This document shows, in pieces, positions 43,396-55,700 of a stretch of 64,000 nt of DNA (within the stretch, counting starts at the first letter, position 1; the number at the start of each line of letters is the position of its first letter). Where the stretch lies: contig NZ_CP084550.1 in NCBI RefSeq assembly GCF_021800405.1, positions 1,426,001 through 1,490,000 on the forward strand, read 5' to 3'. Origin of the DNA: Arthrobacter sp. FW306-07-I (GTDB taxonomy: Bacteria; Actinomycetota; Actinomycetes; Actinomycetales; Micrococcaceae). Under the pieces are notes generated by a model. The model was not told the DNA's origin, did not search any database, and saw only the letters and a program-made list of their open reading frames with translations. Position numbers and translations under genes: made by a program.

Positions 43396-46300
43396 ATGAA
43401 ACGCCGCGGACAAACGCGCGCCCAAAGCACTGCTGCCGGCCTGCCCAAGCGCCGGTTTTCGCGCCCCCGGTGGTTCCCTGGTACTGCGTTTGGTGCTGTG
43501 GTGGCTGTTGTGGTGACGGGTGCTGTGTTGTATCCGGGGTTTAAGACCACTGAGGTGGAGTTGAATGACGGTGGCGTGTGGGTGGTGTCGAAGTCGAAGA
43601 ATGCTGTGGGGCGGTTGAATTATCCGTCGCGGGTGTTGGATGGGGCGGTGACGCCGGCGTCGACGACGTTTGATGTGTTGCAGCATGCCGGTGAGGTTTT
43701 TGTTGATGATGAGACTGGTTCGACGTTGAATCAGGTGTCGCCGGCGAATATGCGTCTTGGTGGGGATAAGCAGTTGCCGGGGGCGGCTGATGTGAGTTTT
43801 GGTGCGCGGACGATTTCGGTGACGGATGCTGCGTCGGGGAAGGTGTGGGCGGTGTCGCCGTCCACGGTGAATGGTTTTGATAAGGAAGCGTCCGAGCCGG
43901 TGATGGTGGGTTCGGAGGGGATTGTGTCGGCGGTGGGTGCCGATGACCGGATTTATTCGGCGGATCCGAAGACCGGGGTGGTGACGGTGACGGGGGTGGA
44001 TGCCAGTGGGGCGGTGACGTCGTCGGAGTCCAGTGCCTGGGATGGTCTTAAGGGTGCGGGGGATTTGCAGATGACGGTGGTGGGGGACCGGCCGGTGGTG
44101 TTGGATGCTGCGGCGGGGAGCCTGTTTTTGCCTGGTGGTAAGAAGTTGGCGTTGGAGAATGCGCGGGAGGCGAGGCTGCAGCAGGCCGGGCCGGGCAGTG
44201 ATGTTGTGGCGGTGGCGACGCGGTCGGCGTTGTTGGAGCAGCCGTTGGGTGGGGGGACTGCGAGGACGGTGACCTTCGATGGTGAGGGTGTTCCGGCTGC
44301 TCCGGTGCAGTTGGGTGGTTGTGTGCATGCGGCGTGGTCGGGGGCGAATAAGTATGTCCGGGATTGCGTCAATGATGGGGACGATAAGAAGGTGGACGTG
44401 CCTAAGGCGAGTGCGTCGCCGTCGTATGTTTTCCGGGTGAACCGGGATCTGGTGGTCCTCAATGATGTGAATTCGGGCAATGTGTGGCTGGTGAACCAGA
44501 ACATGCAGCTGGTCAACAACTGGGACGACGTCATCCCGCCCAAGGAAACCTCCGATGACGCGGACAAGGACTCCGCCGACGAAGTCCAGCAGACGGTCCT
44601 GCCGGACCGCACCAAACCCAACAATGCCCCGGTGGCCAAACCGGACCAATTCGGCATCCGTGCCGGCAAGACAACCATCCTGCCGGTGCTGGACAACGAC
44701 TCCGACCCCGACGGCGACGTCCTCACCGTCCGCACCCCGGAAGGGGTGAAGGCGGGTGCGGTGTCGCCCATCTACGGCTCGACAGGCCTGCAGATCGCCG
44801 TACCGGCTGACAAAACAGGCAGCGAGACCTTCACGTACACGGTGGACGACGGCCGGGGCCTTTCCGCGTCGGCGGACATCACCCTCAGCATTGTCCCGCC
44901 CGGCACCAACACGGCGCCGCGGCAGAAACCGAACCGGAACACCACGCTGGTGGTCCAATCGGGCAAGGCCGTCACGCAAAATATCCTTCCGGACTGGATG
45001 GACCCTGACGGCGACGACCTGTTCGCCGTCTCCGTGTCCAGCAGCGACCCCCTGGACCAGGCCCGCATCCGCCCCGACGGCCAGCTCACCTTCCAGGATT
45101 CCGGCTCCGGTCCCGGCCGGAAGGTCCTGACCGTTTCGGTCTCGGACGGACAATCCACAGCGGAGGGGAAGATCACTGTGGATGTCAGGAGCCCCGGCGC
45201 CCTGCCGCCCATCGCCAACGCCGACCACGTGGTGGCAGTAGCAGGCAGCGACACCGTCATCACGCCGCTGAAGAACGATTCGGACCCCCAGGGTGGGACC
45301 CTGCGGCTGGCGCAGGCCAGCCCCGACGCTGAATCCACTGCCACCCTCAACCCGGACCAGCAGACCTTCACCTTCAACTCCCGCACCCTCGGGGCGCACT
45401 ACGTCAGCTACCTGGCGACCAACGGTCCCGCCAGCGCACAGCAATTGGTGCGCGTGGATGTGGTGCCGGGCACCGACGAGGGAGCGCCCGTTGCCGTCCG
45501 CGATACCGCACTGCTGCCCACCGGCGGCGACGTCCTGGTAGACGTCCTTGGCAACGACTTCGACCCGTCGGGCGGGGTCCTGGTGGTGCAATCCGTGACC
45601 GCCGACGCTGGACTGCCGGTGAGCGTCGCGGTGCTTGACCACTCCGTGGTGAGGATCACCGACATCCGCGCCGAAGGCCAATTGACCGTGCGGTACACCG
45701 TGTCCAACGGCCGCTCCTCCGCCATCGGCGAGATTGCCGTGCTGATGGTCCCTGCCCCGGCCAAGCTCCAGGCACCCCAGGCAAAGCCGGACGAGGCCAC
45801 GGTCCGGATCAACGACGTCGTCACCATCCCTGTCCTGGCCAACGATTCCGACCCCAACGGCTCCAAGCTCACCCTGCTGCCCGATCTTGCCCAGCAGCCT
45901 GACGCTGCCGACGGGCGCATGTTCGTGGCGGGCGACCAGCTACGGTTCATCGCCGGGCCCGAGGCAAAAACCGTCTATGCCATCTACAAGGTGCAGAACG
46001 CATCCGGGCAGGTGGACTCCCAGCAGGTCACCATCCGCATCCGCGCCCGCGACGATGACCGGAACACCCGGCCCGAGCCGCGCAACCTGACCGCCCGCGT
46101 CGTGGCAGGAATGACGGTCAAAGTACCCGTGCCCCTGGACGGCATCGACGCCGACGGCGACTCCGTCCAGCTCATCGGCATCGACAAGGCACCGGCCATG
46201 GGAACAGCCGTGGTGCGGGACGGCTACCTGGAATTCACCGCCGCGGGCGATGCTGCGGGCACCGACAGCTTCACCTACCGGGTCCGCGACCGGATCGGTG

Positions 46301-49300
46301 CCGAGAACACCGGCACCGTCATTGTCGGCATCGCCCCGCTGGAAGCCAACAACCAGAGACCCATTGCCGTGGACGACGCCGTCGACGTCCGGCCCGGCCG
46401 CAAAGTGGCCGTGGAGGCCCTGGCCAATGATTCAGACCCCGACGGCGATCCCCTCAGCCTGGTTTCCGACGGTTTCGAGGCCGCACCCGAACTTCAGGTC
46501 GAGGCAACGGACGGCGCCAAGGTGCTTTTCACCGCTCCCGCGGCCGCCGGCAACGAAAGCATCAGCTACCGCATCCAGGACGACAAGAAGGCCTCCGCCA
46601 GTGCGGTGATCCGCATCCGGACCAGCCCGGACGCGGAGCTCAAACGGCCCGTGGCCAAGGATGACCGGGTCACGGTGGCCGAAACCCTTGGCAAGACCGC
46701 AGTGGATGTACCCGTCCTGAAGAACGACTCCGATGCCGACGGCGTGGCCGCAGACCTTAATATCAGCCTGCCCGACGGCAACCCCAATGCCCGCGTGGGC
46801 GGCTCCGGCAACCTCGTGGTGACGCTGACCGCGGAGGACCAGCTGATCCCCTACACCGTGACCGACGTGGACGGCCTCACCTCCACGGCCCTCATGTGGA
46901 TCCCCGGCCAGGGTGCGCAGTACCCCACCCTGGCCAAAACGGAGCCGGTCGAAGTCATGTCCGGCAAGGACATCACCCTGGACCTCGCCGAATACGTCCG
47001 GGTCCGCAACGGCCGCACCGCCAGGGTCACCGTGGCTGATTCGGTGCGGGTCCAGGGCGGATCGCCGGAGGGCGTCATCCAGTCCGACGGCAAGGCCCTG
47101 CGTTACACCGCGAAAGCCGATTATGTGGGCCCCGGCTCCATCACGTTCGAGGTGACGGACGGCTCCGGACCGGACGATGGCGACGGCCTGAAAGCCACGC
47201 TGGTAATCATGACCAAGGTGATCCCGGACCCCAACGCCAACCACCCGCCCACCTTCAGCGGCACTTCGGTGGACGTTCCGAAAGCCGAACAGGCAACGGT
47301 TGACCTGGCCGGGCTGGCCAAGGACGTGGATGAACGGGACAAGGACAACCTCCGCTTCGAACTGGACGGGACGCTTCCGGCCGGGTTCAAGGCAAAGGTC
47401 GACGGCGCCACGCTCGCCATCACTGCCGACGGTTCCCTTGGGGTCGGCGTCACTGGAAATATCCAGGTGAAGGTCACCGACGGCAGGTCACCCGCCGTGG
47501 GCGCCACCATCACCGCCCGCCACGTCGCCTCCAACCGGCCCCTGCCCGTGGCCAACGATGACGTGGTGGACAAAGCCAACGCGGGAAAGACGGAACAGGT
47601 CAAAGTCCTGGCCAACGACTTCAATCCGTTCCCGGACACACCCCTGCGGATCATTGGCGCCACCGTGGAGACCGGAGCCGCGGCCGGACAGCCGGCGGTG
47701 GCAGGCGACAGCATCACCGTTACCCCGGCTGACGGGTACAAGGGCGTCATGGTGGTCCGCTACACCGTGGGGGACAAAACGGGCGACCTGTCACGCCAGG
47801 TCGACGGGCGCCTGCGTCTCACCGTCCGCGGCAAACCCGATGCGCCTTCGGCGCCCAGCGCCACTGACGTCCGCAGCCGCACCGCCGTGCTCAAGTGGGC
47901 GCCGCCCTCGGACAACGGCGCCCCCATCACCGGGTACACGGTCCGCTCGAACAACGGTTTCGAACAGAAGTGCCCCACCACCACCTGCACGTTGAGCGGA
48001 CTCACCAACAACGTGAAGTACGTGTTCACGGTGCTGGCCACCAACGAGGTGGGGGATTCCGCTCCTTCCCCGCAGTCCAACGAAATCCGGCCTGACGAAA
48101 AGCCGTCCCCGCCGGAGGCGCCCACGGTCAAGGCCGGCGACAAGACCATGGCCATCACCTGGCCCGCTGCCAAGACAGAGGGCTCGCCGGTGAAGCACTA
48201 CAACCTGGAGATTTCACCGCCGCCGGCCAGCGGGGTTGCCGTCAAGAACGAGGTAGCCGGGCTGAACTACACCTGGACCGGCCTCACCAACGGTGTGAAG
48301 TACAAGGTGCGCGCGCAGGCTGTCAACGAACTCGGCCCGTCCGACTGGGGGACCTACTCCGCAGAAGACAACCCGGCCGGCGTGCCCGCCGCACCTGCCG
48401 CGCCGTCGTCCGCCGTCGCATCCTCCGTGGGCACCCAGAACCAGCTGCGGGCCACCTGGGCCGAACCCAACACCAATGGCGACCCCATCAGCACCTACTA
48501 CGTCACCATGAGTGGCGGAAACGCCGCGGACCAGACGCAGGCCGTGCCAGGCAACGTCCGTACCGCCAACTTCACCGCCAACAACTCCGAGGCCGCCTAT
48601 ACCTTCACCGTGCAGGCGGAGAACAAGGCCGGCAAGGGCGCAGTCAGTCCGCAGTCGGCGCCCCGTCGCGCCACCGGCAAGCTCTCCACTGTCTCCGGAG
48701 TGACCGCCACGCCGGCGAATACCGGGGGAGCAGGACGTGCGGTGACCGTGGACTTCCGCAAACTGACCGCGGCGGAACGCAACGGCTCTGCCGAGAACGA
48801 GGTCAGTTACACCTACAACGCCAGCAATGGCGCCCGCGGGCCCATTACGCCAGGGCAGATCATCAGCGGTTTCAGCAATGGAACCGCCGTCAGCATCACC
48901 GTGATCGCCAACTCCACGGTGGCACCGAGCTCGGACAGCAGCGCACCCGCCACCACCACGCCCTACGGATCCCCGGGCACGCCCTCGGCTTCCGGACAGG
49001 ACGGGGCCGTCAACCAGAAGTCGGCAACCCTCAACTGGTCCTCACCGTCCACCAGCACCAATGATGTGGCGCAGACCAAGATCAGGATCAACAACGGCGG
49101 GTGGGAGAACGTGGCCGCCTCCGGCAGCAGGACGGTCAACACGGCCAACTTCGGCGACACCGTCACCATCGCAGTCCAGACCTTCAACTCCATGGGTACC
49201 GGCAGCGCAGTGGCCACGGCCAGCGCCAACGCGGGCAAACAGGGGCTCTGGGAAACCAGGATCAAGACCTCCGACCCCAACTTCGTCCGGAGCTGCACGT

Positions 49301-49566
49301 TCACGCTGGGCGGGTCCAACTACCGGCCAAGTCCCTACTTCGACTGTGACGGCGTCAACGCCGACAGCCCGCCGTGGTTCTACAAGGCTGACCAGGACCG
49401 CATCATGGTGGCGTGCTACATCGACCAAAGCGACAACTGGTCCGGCAACGGCATCGTCCGTTGGTGGCGGGTGGAATCCGGTTCGGCACGCAACGTTGGC
49501 CGCTACGTCATCGCCGGACACACCACGCTGGCCGATCCCGCCGCGCTTGGGGCACCGCATTGCTAG
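43396..49566 (+). CDS. Giant membrane-anchored Ig-like/FN3 repeat protein (first paralogue)
   Basis: A 2056-residue surface-type protein. Residues 1-28 are basic and cytoplasmic, and about 29-48 form one membrane anchor. Residues 55-385 hold strand-rich repeats with VWVVSK, VWAVSP and NVWLVN motifs, propeller-like. About ten cadherin-like Ig repeats of roughly 95-100 residues span about 405-1480, many with the DNDSDPDGD calcium-type loop. About five FN3 domains follow (1481-1945), and the C-terminal module has several cysteines (RSCTFTLGG, YFDCDG, VACYID). Start at 43396 has GGGGGAGA upstream. Codons in residues 29-380 end mostly in G or T, unlike the rest. Adhesion, envelope scaffolding or sensing are possible roles; none is shown. 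Confidence 0.9.
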   Translation: MKRRGQTRAQSTAAGLPKRRFSRPRWFPGTAFGAVVAVVVTGAVLYPGFKTTEVELNDGGVWVVSKSKNAVGRLNYPSRVLDGAVTPASTTFDVLQHAGEVFVDDETGSTLNQVSPANMRLGGDKQLPGAADVSFGARTISVTDAASGKVWAVSPSTVNGFDKEASEPVMVGSEGIVSAVGADDRIYSADPKTGVVTVTGVDASGAVTSSESSAWDGLKGAGDLQMTVVGDRPVVLDAAAGSLFLPGGKKLALENAREARLQQAGPGSDVVAVATRSALLEQPLGGGTARTVTFDGEGVPAAPVQLGGCVHAAWSGANKYVRDCVNDGDDKKVDVPKASASPSYVFRVNRDLVVLNDVNSGNVWLVNQNMQLVNNWDDVIPPKETSDDADKDSADEVQQTVLPDRTKPNNAPVAKPDQFGIRAGKTTILPVLDNDSDPDGDVLTVRTPEGVKAGAVSPIYGSTGLQIAVPADKTGSETFTYTVDDGRGLSASADITLSIVPPGTNTAPRQKPNRNTTLVVQSGKAVTQNILPDWMDPDGDDLFAVSVSSSDPLDQARIRPDGQLTFQDSGSGPGRKVLTVSVSDGQSTAEGKITVDVRSPGALPPIANADHVVAVAGSDTVITPLKNDSDPQGGTLRLAQASPDAESTATLNPDQQTFTFNSRTLGAHYVSYLATNGPASAQQLVRVDVVPGTDEGAPVAVRDTALLPTGGDVLVDVLGNDFDPSGGVLVVQSVTADAGLPVSVAVLDHSVVRITDIRAEGQLTVRYTVSNGRSSAIGEIAVLMVPAPAKLQAPQAKPDEATVRINDVVTIPVLANDSDPNGSKLTLLPDLAQQPDAADGRMFVAGDQLRFIAGPEAKTVYAIYKVQNASGQVDSQQVTIRIRARDDDRNTRPEPRNLTARVVAGMTVKVPVPLDGIDADGDSVQLIGIDKAPAMGTAVVRDGYLEFTAAGDAAGTDSFTYRVRDRIGAENTGTVIVGIAPLEANNQRPIAVDDAVDVRPGRKVAVEALANDSDPDGDPLSLVSDGFEAAPELQVEATDGAKVLFTAPAAAGNESISYRIQDDKKASASAVIRIRTSPDAELKRPVAKDDRVTVAETLGKTAVDVPVLKNDSDADGVAADLNISLPDGNPNARVGGSGNLVVTLTAEDQLIPYTVTDVDGLTSTALMWIPGQGAQYPTLAKTEPVEVMSGKDITLDLAEYVRVRNGRTARVTVADSVRVQGGSPEGVIQSDGKALRYTAKADYVGPGSITFEVTDGSGPDDGDGLKATLVIMTKVIPDPNANHPPTFSGTSVDVPKAEQATVDLAGLAKDVDERDKDNLRFELDGTLPAGFKAKVDGATLAITADGSLGVGVTGNIQVKVTDGRSPAVGATITARHVASNRPLPVANDDVVDKANAGKTEQVKVLANDFNPFPDTPLRIIGATVETGAAAGQPAVAGDSITVTPADGYKGVMVVRYTVGDKTGDLSRQVDGRLRLTVRGKPDAPSAPSATDVRSRTAVLKWAPPSDNGAPITGYTVRSNNGFEQKCPTTTCTLSGLTNNVKYVFTVLATNEVGDSAPSPQSNEIRPDEKPSPPEAPTVKAGDKTMAITWPAAKTEGSPVKHYNLEISPPPASGVAVKNEVAGLNYTWTGLTNGVKYKVRAQAVNELGPSDWGTYSAEDNPAGVPAAPAAPSSAVASSVGTQNQLRATWAEPNTNGDPISTYYVTMSGGNAADQTQAVPGNVRTANFTANNSEAAYTFTVQAENKAGKGAVSPQSAPRRATGKLSTVSGVTATPANTGGAGRAVTVDFRKLTAAERNGSAENEVSYTYNASNGARGPITPGQIISGFSNGTAVSITVIANSTVAPSSDSSAPATTTPYGSPGTPSASGQDGAVNQKSATLNWSSPSTSTNDVAQTKIRINNGGWENVAASGSRTVNTANFGDTVTIAVQTFNSMGTGSAVATASANAGKQGLWETRIKTSDPNFVRSCTFTLGGSNYRPSPYFDCDGVNADSPPWFYKADQDRIMVACYIDQSDNWSGNGIVRWWRVESGSARNVGRYVIAGHTTLADPAALGAPHC
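43480..44544 (+). repeat. 1065-bp near-identical tract, copy 1
   Basis: Matches 49771-50835 without gaps; by eye I count seven substitutions, five of them synonymous. It covers the membrane anchor and propeller-like region of the first giant gene. Identity begins and ends abruptly. The coding strand uses G/T-ending codons up to about 44470 (for example only one of the 95 codons from 43576 to 43860 ends in C). Confidence 0.95.
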
Positions 49567-49713
49567 GCCCCATGCCCGGTGGCGGCCCGGGCAGATGTCC
49601 CCATCGCGGGTTTTGCGCGGGTTCGGTACTCTGTCCCGGGGGAAAGCAAGCCTGCTGCCTGTCCTGCGAACAGGCCGCCATTCGGCTACATAATCTGAGG
49701 GAAAAGTAACGCT

Positions 49714-52700
49714 GTGACAACTCTGCTGGGGAAGCTTGGGCTGAAGAAGCGACACAAAAAACTGGCCACCGGTACTGCGTTTGGTGCTGTGGTGGCTGTT
49801 GTGGTGACGGGTGCTGTGTTGTATCCGGGGTTTAAGACCACTGAGGTGGAGTTGAATGACGGTGGCGTGTGGGTGGTGTCGAAGTCGAAGAATGCTGTGG
49901 GGCGGTTGAATTATCCGTCGCGGGTGTTGGATGGGGCGGTGACGCCGGCGTCGACGACGTTTGATGTGTTGCAGCATGCCGGTGAGGTGTTTGTTGATGA
50001 TGAGACTGGTTCGACGTTGAATCAGGTGTCGCCGGCGAATATGCGTCTTGGTGGGGATAAGCAGTTGCCGGGGGCGGCCGATGTGAGTTTTGGTGCGCGG
50101 ACGATTTCGGTGACGGATGCTGCGTCGGGGAAGGTGTGGGCGGTGTCGCCGTCCACGGTGAATGGTTTTGATAAGGAAGCGTCCGAGCCGGTGATGGTGG
50201 GTTCGGAGGGGATTGTGTCGGCGGTGGGTGCCGATGACCGGATTTATTCTGCGGATCCGAAGACCGGGGTGGTGACGGTGACGGGGGTGGACGCCAGTGG
50301 GGCGGTGACGTCGTCGGAGTCCAGTGCCTGGGATGGTCTTAAGGGTGCGGGGGATTTGCAGATGACGGTGGTGGGGGACCGGCCGGTGGTGTTGGATGCT
50401 GCGGCGGGGAACCTGTTTTTGCCTGGTGGTAAGAAGTTGGCGTTGGAGAATGCGCGGGAGGCGAAGCTGCAGCAGGCCGGGCCGGGCAGTGATGTTGTGG
50501 CGGTGGCGACGCGGTCGGCGTTGTTGGAGCAGCCGTTGGGTGGGGGGACTGCGAGGACGGTGACCTTCGATGGTGAGGGTGTTCCGGCTGCTCCGGTGCA
50601 GTTGGGTGGTTGTGTGCATGCGGCGTGGTCGGGGGCGAATAAGTATGTCCGGGATTGCGTCAATGATGGGGACGATAAGAAGGTGGACGTGCCTAAGGCG
50701 AGTGCGTCGCCGTCGTATGTTTTCCGGGTGAACCGGGATCTGGTGGTCCTCAATGATGTGAATTCGGGCAATGTGTGGCTCGTGAACCAGAACATGCAGC
50801 TGGTCAACAACTGGGACGACGTCATCCCGCCCAAGAATCAGTCCGAAGACCAGGACCAGGAATCCGCGGACAACAACACCATCAACGTGCTGCCGGACCG
50901 GACCAAACCCAACCGGCCGCCGGAAACCAAGCCTGACGCCGTGGGCGTACGCCCCGGCCGCACCACCATTCTCAGCGTCCTGGACAACGACTCCGACCCC
51001 GACGGCGACGTCCTGACGGCCGCCGTGGCGGCGGACTCCGGACCCAAGTCGGGCAGCCTGGAAAGCATCTACGGCGGCACGGCCTTCCAGATTACCGTCC
51101 CCGCGGACGCCAAGCCGGGGACGGAGACCTTCAACTACAGTGCCTCCGACGGGCGCGGCCTGTCCGCAACCGGCCAGGTCACGCTCAGCGTCGTGGGACC
51201 CGACGAAAACAAGCCGCCGAAGTTCAAGCGCGGCGAGGACACCACCATGCTGGTGGAACAGGGCAAGACCGTCAGCCAGAACATCCTCACCGACTGGATC
51301 GACCCCGACGGCGACGACCTGGTGCTGCTGGACGCGAAAGCCGGCAACGAACAGGACCAGGTCAAGGTCCGGCGCGACGGCCTGCTCACCTTCCAGGACT
51401 CCGGGGCAACCGCCGGCAAGAAGAACGTCCAGGTCACCATCTGGGACGGCCGCGCCACCGTCACCGGCAAGGTGGTGGTCAACGTCCAGCCGCCCGGCGC
51501 CCTGGCGCCCGTGGTCAACGCCGACCACGTCACCGCCGTCGTAGGCCAGGACTTGGTCATCTCGCCACTCAAGAACGACGTGGACCCCAACGGCGGCGCC
51601 CTCCGCCTGGCGCAGGTGGAAGCCAACGGCCCGGCCGAACTGGGCCCCGTCACCGACGGCGGCACCTTCACGTTCCGCAGCAGCACCCCCGGGCCGGTCT
51701 ACCTCACGTATATCGCCAGCAACGGGCCGCAAAGCAGCCAGGGCCTCATTCGCGTCGACGTCGAATCCGGCAACGACGGCGGGGACCCCGTGGCAGTCCA
51801 TGACGTGGCACTGATGCCCACCGGCGGAAGCGTGCTGCTGGACCCCTTGGCCAACGACTCCGACCCCTCCGGCGGGGTGCTGGTGCTGCAGTCCGTGAAG
51901 CTTCCGGAGAACGCGACAGTTTCAGTCAGCGTGATCAACCACAGCGTCCTGCGGATTACCGACATCCTGGGGACCAAGGACCCCATCCTGTTCGAATACA
52001 CCATGTCCAACGGCAAGAAGTCCGCCACCGGGAGTGTCTCCGTGGTACCCGTCCCTGCGCCGGCCGTCGTGGAGGCCCCGCAGCCCAAACCGGACGAAGT
52101 GAATGTCCGCGTCAACGACGTGGTCACCATCCCGGTCCTGGACAACGACACCCACCCGCAGGGCCAGGAACTGAGCGTGGACCCGGTCCTGCCGCAGTCC
52201 GTTGACCCCGCCGACGGAAAGAGCTTCGTCTCGGAGAACACGCTCCGCTTCATCGCGGGCGCCCAGCCCAAGACCGTGCGTGCCATCTACAACGCCGTGG
52301 ACCCCCAGGGCCAGAAGAGCGCCGCAGCCGTCACCATCCACATCCTGCCGCTCGAAGGCGCCGAGAACTCCAGGCCCCAGCCGCGCAACCTGACCGCCCG
52401 CGTGGTGGCCGCCGGCACCGTCCGGATCCCCGTGCCCCTCGACGGCATCGACCCCGACGGTGACTCCGTGCAGTTGACCGGCATCGACAGCACCCCTGCC
52501 ATGGGCACCGCCACCGTGGGCAGCAACTTCATCGACTTCACTGCCGCGGGCGACGGCGCCGGGACCGACACTTTCCGCTACAAGGTGGTGGACCGCCAGG
52601 GTGTGGCAAATACGGGCACCGTGACGGTGGGCATTGCACCGCGTGGTGAGATCAACCAGAAGCCAACCCCGGTTGATGACGAAGTCCGGGTCCGGCCGGG

Positions 52701-55700
52701 CCGGCAGATCGCGGTGGACGCCATTGCCAACGACACCGATCCCGACGGCGACCGCATCCGCATCCTCACAGACGGCATCGAGGCCGACCCCGCTCTGCAG
52801 GCCACCGTCAGCAAGAACAGTGGCCGCATCATCCTCCTGGCACCCAACGAGGCCGGTACCGTCAACGTCCGCTACACAGTTGCCGACGACCGCGACGCCA
52901 CCGCCCAGGCCACCATCCGCCTGGTGGTTGACAATGATGTGCCCCTGAAGGCCCCGATCGCGCGCGACGACAGGGTCACCTCGGCCCAGGCCATGGGCAA
53001 GACGGCCGTGGACGTCCCCGTCCTCAAGAACGATGAGGACCCGGACGGCGTGGGCGAAAACCTGAAGATCAGCACCGAGGCCACCACCGCACGTCCCGGG
53101 GGCAACGGCAACGTTCTGGTGGACCTCACCGAACAGCCCCAGCTCATTCCATACACCGTCGAAGACGTGGATGGGCAGCAGTCCACCGCGATCATCTGGG
53201 TCCCGGGCCTGGGCCAGCAAGTTCCCACCCTGGCCAAGGACGAGGTCATCGAAGTGGTCGCCGGGCAGTCCGTCGACGTCGACCTGAAGGAATGGGTCAA
53301 GGTACGCGAAGGCCGCTCGCCCCGGCTGACCCAGGCGGACCGGATCAAGCTCATTGGGGCCGACGGCGGCGATCCCATCATCCGGGACGGTGCAGGCCTT
53401 AAATACTCCGCGGGAGCTGACTATGTCGGCCCTGGATCACTCACCTTCGAGGTGACCGACGGTACAGGACCCGATGATCCGGCCGGTCTCAAGTCGACCC
53501 TCAGCATCCGCACCAAGGTCCTGCCGGACCCCAACAAGAACAACCCGCCGGACCTGCTGGGCGCCACCGTGGACGTTCCCAAGGGTGACTCGGCCAGCAC
53601 CGACCTCGGAAAGCTTACCTCCGATCCCGACCAGGACGACGTCGAGAAGATGAAGTATGAGATGGTGGGGGACTCTCCCGGGGGCTTCAACGCCCGGATC
53701 GAAGGCAACACGCTGAAGGTTTCGGCGGCAGACTCCACGGCAACCGGGACCCGGGCGGCTGTGCAGGTCAAGGCGACGGATCCGCGCGGGCTTGAAGCGA
53801 CTGCCACCTTCCAGCTTTCGGTGACCGCTTCGAACCGGCCCAAGCCGGTGGCCAACGACGACGTCGAACCAAACGCTGCCGCAGGAAAGCCCGTGACCAT
53901 CAACGTCCTGGCGAACGACGCCAACCCATTCCCGGAAACTCCGCTGAAGATCATCGCAGCCAACACGGAAACCGGCAGTGGCAACGTGGGCGTCAACGGT
54001 GACTCGATCACCGTGACCCCTGCACCTGGCTTCACCGGAACCCTGGTGGTGGCGTACACAGTGGAGGACAAGACGCAGGACAGCTCCCGGCACGCTACGG
54101 CCCGGGTCCGGCTTACGGTCAAGGACAAGCCGGCCTCGCCCACCACTCCGCAGGCCCAGAGCGTGGGTGACCAAACCGCACTCCTCAACTGGTCCGCGCC
54201 CGCAGACCGCGGTTCAGCCATCACCAAGTACACCGTGTACGGGGAGGGCGGCTTCCGGCAGGACTGCCCGGCCAACACCTGCACCCTGAACGGCCTGACC
54301 AACAACACCACCTACCACTTCCAGGTGACGGCCACCAACGAGTTCGGTGAGTCTGAGCGGTCCCCGGCCTCGGCCGATGTCCGCCCCGATGTGAAGCCGG
54401 ATACCCCTCTCGCGCCGGCGCTGAAGTTCGGCGACAAGCAGCTGACGGTCGCCTGGGCCGCTCCGGCCAGCAAGGGATCGCCCGTGAAGTCCTACGACCT
54501 GGAAATCTCGCCGGCGCCTGCTGGCCAGAACGCCCAGATCCAGGGGCTGACGTCGGTCAACTACGTGTGGAAGGGCCTGCAGAACGGCGTGTCCTACAAG
54601 GTGAGGGTCCTGGCCAGGAACGACGCCAAGGATCCGTCCGAGTGGAGCCCTTATTCGGCGGCGGAAGTTCCCGCGGGAGTGCCGGCAACACCGGCTGCGC
54701 CAGGCGTGGCACAGGCCACGCCTGTGGGTTCCCAGAGCCAACTGAGGGTGGTTTGGTCGGCGCCCAATAACAACGGTGATGCCATTTCGGCCTACACCCT
54801 GACCACGCTTCGGGGCGGAGCTGCAATCTCAAGCCAGCAGGTTACGGGGACGTCGCAGAACGTGACCGTGGACAACTCCGAAACCAACTACACCTTCACT
54901 GTGTCTGCCACCAACAAGGCCGGGACGAGCGCCACCAGTGCGCAGTCCGCCGCGATCCGGGCAGCAGGAAAGCCCGGCACTGTGAACGCTGGGACTGTCA
55001 AGGAGAACGGGACCAGCGGTCAGCTCGATGTGACGTTCACGCCCCTGACGGAGGCGCAGCGCAACGGGTCCACCGCGTCAGAAATCGCATACTCCTACAA
55101 TGCCGACGGCAAGACCGGGGCCATTAGGGCAGGCGGTGGAACCATCGGTGGGATGACCAACGGCCGCGACATCACCGTGACCATCATTGCCACGTCCACG
55201 AAGAACAACATGTCCGGTGACGCGAAGGCAATCGGTACTGGCAACCCCTACGGTCCTGCCAACGCCCCGAACGTGAACGGCACCACATCGGCCAAGGGTG
55301 ATGGCCAGGTGCACTGGACCTGGAATGATCCCGCGACGAACGGCAGGCCGCTCAGCTACTACGAGGTGAGCATGGATGGCGGCGGCTGGCAGAACGTTGG
55401 CAAGGCGAACAAGTTCGACGCCGGAGCCGGCGGCTGGAACCAGAGCCACAAACTGCGGGTCCGCGCATTCACCGTCACGGCCGGCGCAATCGGCGGACCG
55501 GTCACCTCGACGTCCGGCCCGGACAACACCCCGCCTCCGCCAACGGACTGGAACGTCACGGCCAGCCCGACCCGAAGCTGTACCGAGCCCAGGAAGGGAA
55601 CGGACAGCTTCGTGGCGGGCAACCCGTCCCAATGCAACGGCGAGGGCATTTGGCTTGATGCCGGCGCCTACTCCCGGGCCGACCGCTACCAGGTCTGGTA

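Noticed and set aside
43390..45681. 763-codon open frame antisense to the first giant gene, and a 919-codon one antisense to the second (49042-51801)
   Set aside because: They arise because G/T-ending codons on the sense strand leave few stops in the reverse frame. The translations are Arg/His-rich low-complexity sequence with no start signal, and the sense proteins have clear domains.
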